A stretch of DNA of 64,000 nt. It comes from Gonapodya prolifera JEL478. Its lineage: Eukaryota; Monoblepharomycota; Monoblepharidomycetes; Monoblepharidales; Gonapodyaceae. Shown here piece after piece: positions 58,001-64,000 of the stretch (within the stretch, counting starts at the first letter, position 1; every line of letters begins with the position of its first letter). The notes under the pieces are model-generated. The model had not been told where the DNA came from. It saw only the letters and a program-made list of their open reading frames with translations, and made no database searches. The translations under genes were made by a program, and so were the position numbers. Where the stretch lies: contig KQ965749.1 in assembly GCA_001574975.1 (NCBI GenBank), forward strand, positions 252,082 through 316,081, read 5' to 3'.

Positions 58001-59369
58001 ATTCTGGATTGTTCCCTCTTAGAATCCAGCCAAGTGGTCTGTTGCACTACCTTGCTCACTCCACTAATACCGCTGCATATCCTGAACCCTCATTTGAGGG
58101 TGTTTGTTACAGGGATGTAGGGTGCAGAGTGAGTTGATTCCTCTGAATTGGGATGTTGAAGAGAAAATTAAGTGACATCTATGCATTCTCAGACATTCCC
58201 ACAATGGTCAACAGGATGGTCAATCTGCTGGATGTCAACAAACAGGACATGGTGACTACAAACCTGGAACAATGCATCAAGCAAGACTTGTGGCTAGAAG
58301 TCTGGAAGGTTCTATGTGCTCTCAACAGTGGGCATGGAGAATAACAGCTGGCATTTTCATGGTCAATAGCAATTGGTCTGGCTGGCCATTTTGGCAGCTA
58401 CTGTATAATTGTGGTGTTTATCTTCCACAAGTTTTCATTCCTTGCTTACTTTCACTTGCTTGTACTGTGTACCATTACACTTTCCTCATCTTCTTCAACA
58501 CAGGAAAACCTTTTTTGCTGAGCACCACAGTCCTCAACTTAATCAACAAATCAGCTCAAAGGCAAGCATGTGCAGCAACTATGTGGTGCTTGCAATCTGT
58601 GCCTGGCTAGCATTCAGATTCCATGGGCATCATGGTATTCCATCCTTTACCACATCCAAGCAAAACTTAATTGAAATTGCAACATTACTAAGGTCTTCTG
58701 CCACTTGCCCATGCCCAGTCCCAGATGTTCCTCTTCCCAACAGACGGACTCCACAAATGCATCTGCATCTCCCAAACCCTCATCAACCATGGCAACAAGA
58801 CGCCTGCAGAGCAACAGTGCATACCTTATTTCCCCCTTCCTCTAATAGCAGCACTGACCCCAGGTGGGTGTAGCCCTATGTCAACAAGTTGCCAGATTTG
58901 GTGACTTTGAGGCCAATACTGGGCACAAGTTTGCCATGAGGTGTGTCATTGAATCTTGTTAATGGCATGTGACATTACATCAACTGACAAGTGCTTTTTT
59001 TAGTGCTCTCACTGATGGCATAAACACCTGCCTCAACATGCAATGCACCCAGTATCCTGCTTGACATGGACACATGGCTTCAGAGGCTGGCAGCTGCTTG
59101 CAATCTCCATGGGCAAGCTTGTTGGATCCAATGATCCCAGTTGACATCACACTGCTACTCATGCAGTTGTCAATGTACCTTGATGAGTCAATTGGCCACC
59201 TTGCCCCTTCCTGCACCTGAGCAACTTCAACAGATGGAGGAATGACTGTATACAAGGCTCCACCCCCAAGCACTACCATTGCGCAAAGCATGATTCCGCA
59301 CTGTGAGTGAATTGAAAAATGTTCAAGCATCAAACTTTATTTAATGTTCTTCCATCTTGTCCACAACAG

Positions 59370-60071
59370 AAACCCTTGCACAAAGCTGATGGAGCAGGAC
59401 CCCAAGATCACATACATCAACAAGGCAATGCCAACTGGGAAGACTGTGGACAAGCCTAAACTTGAAGAGCATGTGTTGTTTGTCCTCTGCTACCTCATGA
59501 AAATGCTTAAATTTCTAGAAGCAAAGACACTGGAAGTTGTGAGTCAAAATTGTCTTTATTGTTGTTTCTTAGCACCCCTAATCAAACAATGGTATTCTTT
59601 GCATTCTCCCATCCACCCAACACAGGCTTTGATTCTCTTCCATGCAGGGCTGGCAGTGCTTACCACACTGGTGCAGAAGTTTTTTGGAAAGCACTGGCCA
59701 TCTGAATGCATTGTTGCATGGGGATCAGCTGTCTTCAACCAGTTGAGTGGCAGACACCATATGAGCCCAAACCAGCTTATATGTAAGGCGTTTGTCAATG
59801 CTAGCATGACAGTCATTCTTGTTGACAAGTTCAGGATGAGCCGGATCTGTTCGCAATGTCATCACGCATTCACCAAGGAGAGTGGTACCAAGCAGAAGCT
59901 TTATAGCATTTGGTGAGTTCCCCTTTTTGTCTACGCAGTTTTCCACTCTGTCTCACTGCAGCTTCTTACCTTTAGATCTTGTGTGCCTGGAACAGGGATG
60001 TCAATGCGGCGCGGAACATCTTGTACCTGTTCTTCTACATGAATGCCACCGACAGCATCATCCAACCCTGA
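59370..60071 (+). CDS. Fanzor (TnpB-related RNA-guided nuclease), C-terminal part
   Basis: Fanzors are eukaryotic relatives of the transposon nuclease TnpB, using an omega-RNA guide and a RuvC nuclease domain. Three exon-like pieces are seen. The first, 59370-59538, has KITYINKAMPTGKTVDKPKL and VLFVLCYLMKMLKFLEAKT, matching the segment before the Fanzor nuclease core. The second, 59626-59912, has VAWGSAVFNQLSGRHHMSPN, VILVDKFRMSRICSQCHHAF. The third, 59976-60071, has CAWNRDVNAARNILYLFF, the RuvC-III motif with its Asp, and a stop. The first two pieces join in phase; the last two do not with canonical sites. The second zinc-ribbon Cys pair is not evident, and no N-terminal half or RuvC-I Asp was found upstream. 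I judge it a degenerate copy. Confidence 0.7.
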
Positions 60072-61005
60072 CCCTTCAAACGATTCAGTCACTAGTTTGT
60101 ATGTTTCCGTGAGTCGAAATGATGTTTTTATTCCATGCAGTCAACCTAATCTTTGGTCTTGTGCAGCTTCTTCTTTCTTAAACACATACTCTTTGACACC
60201 CTTCGCTGAACCGGCCTAAAAATGGTGTACTGTGGCTCTCATGCAAGTATTGACTCCTGGTTTCGTCTGGCGACCTCCTATCTTTTCATTGGCGACGAAC
60301 GTGGTGTGGGAGCCGGAAGTTGGGATGGGACGTTTCCAGATGGGAGGATAAAAAGCGACCGCATTAAAATCAGCGATCGCATTAGTTCCGTATAGAGATG
60401 ACGGCTTCGGTAGTACGCCAGGTTGTAACATGGTCCTCCTGTGCCCACCTAATTACTTGTCTCGCCTATTTGTACTTCACTAAAGTATTTCAATTTGCAT
60501 TGGTACCTTGAATTATTGGTTTGTACAAACGTGCCAAACCATCCCTTCGACACAATAATCACCATCTCGGTTCCTTTCCGAGAGAGATTCATATCTTCTC
60601 CTTCCAACCATCCTTATCGGAACTTTGTGTGTCACGGACGCCTTTCTGCCGAGGCGTTTCTTCTTCCTTGACTCCCTTGCCGCCAAATTCGGCACCTCTC
60701 GCTGCCGTGTCCTTCTACCGCTATCTGGAGCGACCAAAGAACAGAACCAGTCTTTTGCCACGGGTGTAGAGTGGATTGCTTCGTGGATGAGGAGGAAAAA
60801 GTCTGCAGGTATGTTTCTCTGGTCGGCCCACTTCTGCGGAAAAGATCTGATGGGGAGAATCTCCTTCATATAGTTGCCTTTTAGCTACACTTCTTTCCAA
60901 AAAGTTCGTCAGCTCACTCTTCGGCGTGTGTTCTTGCAACGCGGGACGCAGTTTGGACTCACACTCCCGTTCCCAATACACCGCATTAAATCACGAAAAG
61001 GAAAG
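60072..61005. other. Intergenic region upstream of the Hos4-like gene
   Basis: CpG content returns to the window's usual level by about 60.2 kb. Open frames on both strands between 60.5 and 60.9 kb overlap each other and show no family character. This stretch most likely contains the promoter and leader of the downstream gene. Confidence 0.5.
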
Positions 61006-64000
61006 ATGAGCACCGTTTCCACAAAAGCCCCAGACTCTCTTACCTTTCGGAATATGGATTCTCGGTCAATAACACCGAGTTCAAGCAAACAATCTTCTAC
61101 AGCCCATCCTGCACATCAGCCTTCACCTGTAGGATCGCCAAGAGCATTCTCCTCAATCTCAGGCAACAAATCTAAGGGTTCTTCACTACCAAAACCGACT
61201 TCAGGCGTGAAAACATCGGAATCGAGAGGTTCCTCGTCGAAGAAGGCGAACGGAACCCGACCAAACGGGAAATCACAGTCTTCAAAACGCAAGGCTACTG
61301 GAAGTGAGATTACTCTGGTAAGATGATGATATTGTCCATGAGTCTTGGGAAGCAGCCGGTCCTCACATTATCCTCAATCATGGTTTGCCCAAAGAAACGA
61401 AAAGCAACGTCGGCCGATGACTCGGACAGCAGGGATAGCACAGCCAGTCGCAAGGATCGTTCCAAGAAGCTCAAAAAGGGATCTTCTTCCAAGAAACGAC
61501 GACGTGACCGACGTGAATCCACACTGACGTCTGTCACAGATTCACTCTCTGATGGATCCAGCTCGGATCTTTCGGATTCATCAGTCACATCACTATCCTC
61601 CTCAGCACCGCGAACCGCTCTGAAAAGCGACACCAGCCAACGGAAGGGCCAAACCCCGACCAGAAGACCTACTGCTAGCATGACTCCACGTCCAGCTGCC
61701 ATATCCGTACCACCCCCACGGACTGGGTATCTTTTCAAGGGCGATACCACTGTTGTTAACGGATATAAGCGGCGTCCTGTAAAGCTACAACTCATAAACA
61801 ATCCGGATCGCAGCGGTCGAACACCCATGTTTCGCTACTCTGGAGTGGGCGACATACGAGCCGTGCAAGCACTCATTGATGCTGGAGCGCAGGTCGACCT
61901 TCATGACCACGCCGGTTGGACTCCCCTACACGAAGCGTGTCTTTCGGGCAGAACAGAAGTTGTGGAGCTTCTTCTTTCCCGAGGAGCAGATGTCACAGCC
62001 GCCGCCGTAGAGAGTGGCGACACCCCCCTCCACGACGCTGCAGAAAATGGCCACGTGGGGGCTGTCGAGGTGCTTCTTCGACATGGTGCGGACCCGCGCC
62101 AACCCAATCGGGAAGGACGAACCGCGTTTGACGCAGCCGAAGACCAGGAGGATGTTTTGAAGGTTCTCCAAGCTTGGGAGGATCGGGCGCGAAATGCACA
62201 TGGTCGGGACTCGTATGGTCAGACCGAACTGCATCGTGCAGCTGGACGCGGAGACTCGGTCGCGGTCGGACACCTGTTGCGACTTGGCGCCGACGCAGAC
62301 GTGCGAGACAATGCAGGTTGGGCCCCGCTTCACGAAGCGTGTCTCGCAGGAAGAGGTGATGCGGTACGGATGCTACTCGAGCATGGCTGTGAGGTGAATC
62401 CAAGATCGTCAGACGGAGACACACCGCTCATGGACGCATGCGCGAACGGACACTCCTCTTGCGTGCGCGCTCTACTTGAGTATGGGGCGGACTCGTCGTT
62501 GAAGAACGAGCAAGGTCGCACAGCTCTCGATGAGTGCCTTTCGGCGGGGGCAAGGAGTGAAGAATGTCTGCGTCTATTGAAATTAGATCCCGCTCAATGG
62601 AAGCCCCCGAAGAAGCCGCGGTACGTGAAGATGAAGTTTCCCAAGCAGGAGGGCGCGTTGGTGGTACACGGTGTGGTTGCAAAGGAGGAGGCGGGTGTAC
62701 ATATTGCACTGGGAAGTTCGTTTGCGTCTGCGACTGGGGGGGGCAGACGTCTTGCTCGAAGACCTTCAGCAACCAACTCTGACTCGGGATCCCATCGCAG
62801 CGGATCGGAACGTGGAAAATCGGCGTTCGAAAAGGAGATCGACCGCCTTGGAATTGGGTTCCATTGGTGGGACAAGTCGGTCACCGCGGCAGACATGAAT
62901 GCTCAATTCTCAAGTCGGCGCGAAGAGAAGAAGTTTAAGGATCTCATCAAGCGACTCGAGGCAGAGAACGCGAAGAACGCGCTTTCCAAGAAGAGTCCGA
63001 CCGAGGTGGATGCCATTTCACCAACACAGAATCCCACAGAAATCGTACAGGATATTCCGGAAGACGTTCCGGATCACGCACTTGGCTCAGCAAAGTCATT
63101 CGATCAACATTCTGAAACGCCAGAACCGGAGCCGGAGCCGGAGCAATCATTACGAACGGACAACCGACCCCCTTCACCACCCACGTCCCCAAGCTTTCCA
63201 CCCGAGTTTGTCCCGGACCCCGAGTACGCCGATCTCGACGCGAAGCTGTGGCGGCAGGGAAAAAGGAGCAGGACTGCGTCAGAAATCGACGACGAGTATG
63301 ATGAGATGCCGCCACCTAAGCGAAAAAGTGGAGAAAGGTCGCGGAGTGGTGGTGCAGCAGGGTCCGCGACGATGTCTGACGTTGACGGTGAAGAGCTGGG
63401 TCGACTAGCTCCGGCTCCTGCTCCTGCGGTCTCGGTTGGAGATGGCCGCAGTGCGAATAAGGAAGCCAATCGAGAGAAGCGACGGAGAAAACTGCCGGAA
63501 TATCGTGAGTGTTCCAAATTCCTCATTGAAGGGTTGCAGTTTGCATGAGCAAAAAAACGGAATGTGTGTCCCTTCGACAGAGCCAGAAGTGGACGCCCAA
63601 CTCGCGGCGCTTTTCGGCGGTGAAGCCTCCGACGATAGTGATGTCGACGACGGATCTGCTTCAAAGCCGGGGCACCGGGAGGCGCATCATGGCACACCGA
63701 CCAAGAATGCGCCACCCAAACTTCGTCCAGTGCAGGCACAATCAGGTACCGACGTCGGACCGTTGAAAGAGCGGTCACGCGAGACGTGGATGAACACAGT
63801 ACTTGGGACGACGGGTCCTGACCCCCCGGAATGGGCTCACCAGTCGGGCAACGCCCCTCAACAACCCCGCACGTCCATCGGAAGCACCAAGTCAGATTAC
63901 CGGGAAGATCAGCATCGATCGCTCCCTTCTACGGGACAAAAACACGATATCCAACCGCGGAAGAAACCCAAGAAGAAGGTGAACCTTGGTATCAGTGGGT
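61006..64000 (+). CDS. HOS4: Hos4-like ankyrin-repeat protein (Set3 complex), partial
   Basis: Hos4 is the ankyrin subunit of the fungal Set3 histone deacetylase complex. Exons are 61006-61317, 61395-63504 and 63581 to beyond the window end, so the protein is cut at the right edge after about 950 residues. The first ~240 residues are Ser/Lys-rich and basic (KDRSKKLKKGSSSKKRRRDR), fitting a nuclear protein. Ankyrin repeats run from about residue 240 to 495, starting DRSGRTPMFRYSGVGD, with HDHAGWTPLHEACLSGRTEV, VESGDTPLHDAAENGHVGAV, DNAGWAPLHEACLAGRGDAV and SDGDTPLMDACANGHSSCVR. The wording AGWTPLHEAC repeated twice is characteristic of Hos4 and its animal ANKRD11-type relatives. The part after the repeats is acidic and low-complexity. 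An alternative acceptor at 61352 would add 14 residues. Confidence 0.82.

Larger units (their letters stand above)
53790..60072. mobile_element. CpG-depleted block, probable decayed Fanzor-bearing element
   Basis: About 6.2 kb differ sharply from the rest of the window. CpG is nearly absent (about twenty sites counted by eye from 54.7 to 59.8 kb), and TG and CA are abundant. No host-type gene is visible. The right end encodes Fanzor C-terminal sequence. Other exon-like scraps occur on the + strand, including SDIYAFSDIPTMVNRMVN at about 58170 and Pro/Val-rich PIPKVPTPILKVP at 56320, which I cannot assign. A G-rich tract with one undetermined base lies at 54979-55009 (n at 55001). The left edge is gradual (a few CpG remain to 54.7 kb), so the borders are approximate. 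Only a weak 8-base inverted match (gtcagggt at 53845, accctgac at 60065) was seen near the edges. Confidence 0.6.

Noticed and set aside
58980-59333. 117-codon open frame on the - strand inside the CpG-poor block
   Set aside because: No motif or splice context; the CpG-poor, stop-poor composition makes such frames likely by chance.
53845-60072. Terminal inverted repeat of the CpG-poor block (gtcagggt / accctgac)
   Set aside because: Only 8 bases match, and the right copy overlaps the stop codon of the Fanzor frame; expected by chance in 6 kb.

Overview
The window looks like nuclear DNA of an intron-rich fungus. It holds about two dozen protein genes on both strands, most split by short GT-AG introns of roughly 50-240 bases. 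The gene set is fungal or opisthokont: a Pho80/PCL-type cyclin, a Zip3/RNF212-like RING protein, a Hos4-like ankyrin protein of the Set3 deacetylase complex, a GDS1-type winged-helix protein, MGM101, the SEH1 nucleoporin and a delta-12-type desaturase. I cannot fix the phylum. Several early-diverging fungi or a basidiomycete would fit. All exon models were made by hand from reading frame, splice-site and family conservation, and most joins were checked for phase.

Layout. 1-5 kb: a degenerate repeat family flanks the mitochondrial ribosomal protein uS5m gene (- strand). 6.5-10.4 kb: AVL9 (+). 10.8-12.5 kb: fatty acid desaturase (-). 14.1-15.7 kb: divergent cytochrome P450 (+). 16.0-17.2 kb: a disrupted NIP7 gene (+) carrying a ~450-base insertion. 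17.5-22.4 kb, all on the - strand: a DJ-1/PfpI-like protein, a glutamate decarboxylase-family enzyme and cysteine dioxygenase. 24.5-29.7 kb: a PX-domain protein and an EHD ATPase, divergently arranged, followed by SEH1 and an unrecognised Ser/Thr-rich protein. 33.2-35.6 kb: MGM101 and the mitochondrial citrate carrier, packed head to tail. 36.8-42.5 kb: GDS1-like protein and a RING/coiled-coil protein, convergent. 42.9-51.0 kb: three tandem hormone-sensitive-lipase-like genes in increasing decay. 51.4-53.7 kb: PCL cyclin and a zinc-finger protein of ZFYVE19/ANCHR type.

From about 53.8 to 59.9 kb the DNA changes character. CpG becomes very rare, the sequence is rich in TG and CA, and no host-like gene is visible. 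The right end of this block encodes the C-terminal part of a Fanzor-type (TnpB-related) RNA-guided nuclease, so I read the block as a decaying mobile element. Normal composition returns by about 60.2 kb, where a Hos4-like ankyrin gene begins and runs off the window.

Possible functional links: cysteine dioxygenase makes cysteine sulfinate, which some glutamate-decarboxylase relatives decarboxylate, and the two genes are adjacent. The PX protein and the EHD ATPase are both endosomal-membrane families and share one promoter region. MGM101 and the citrate carrier are both mitochondrial and only 38 bases apart. The most unusual features are the Fanzor block, the lipase array with a Ser-to-Cys nucleophile change in its last copy, and the disrupted copy of the normally essential NIP7.
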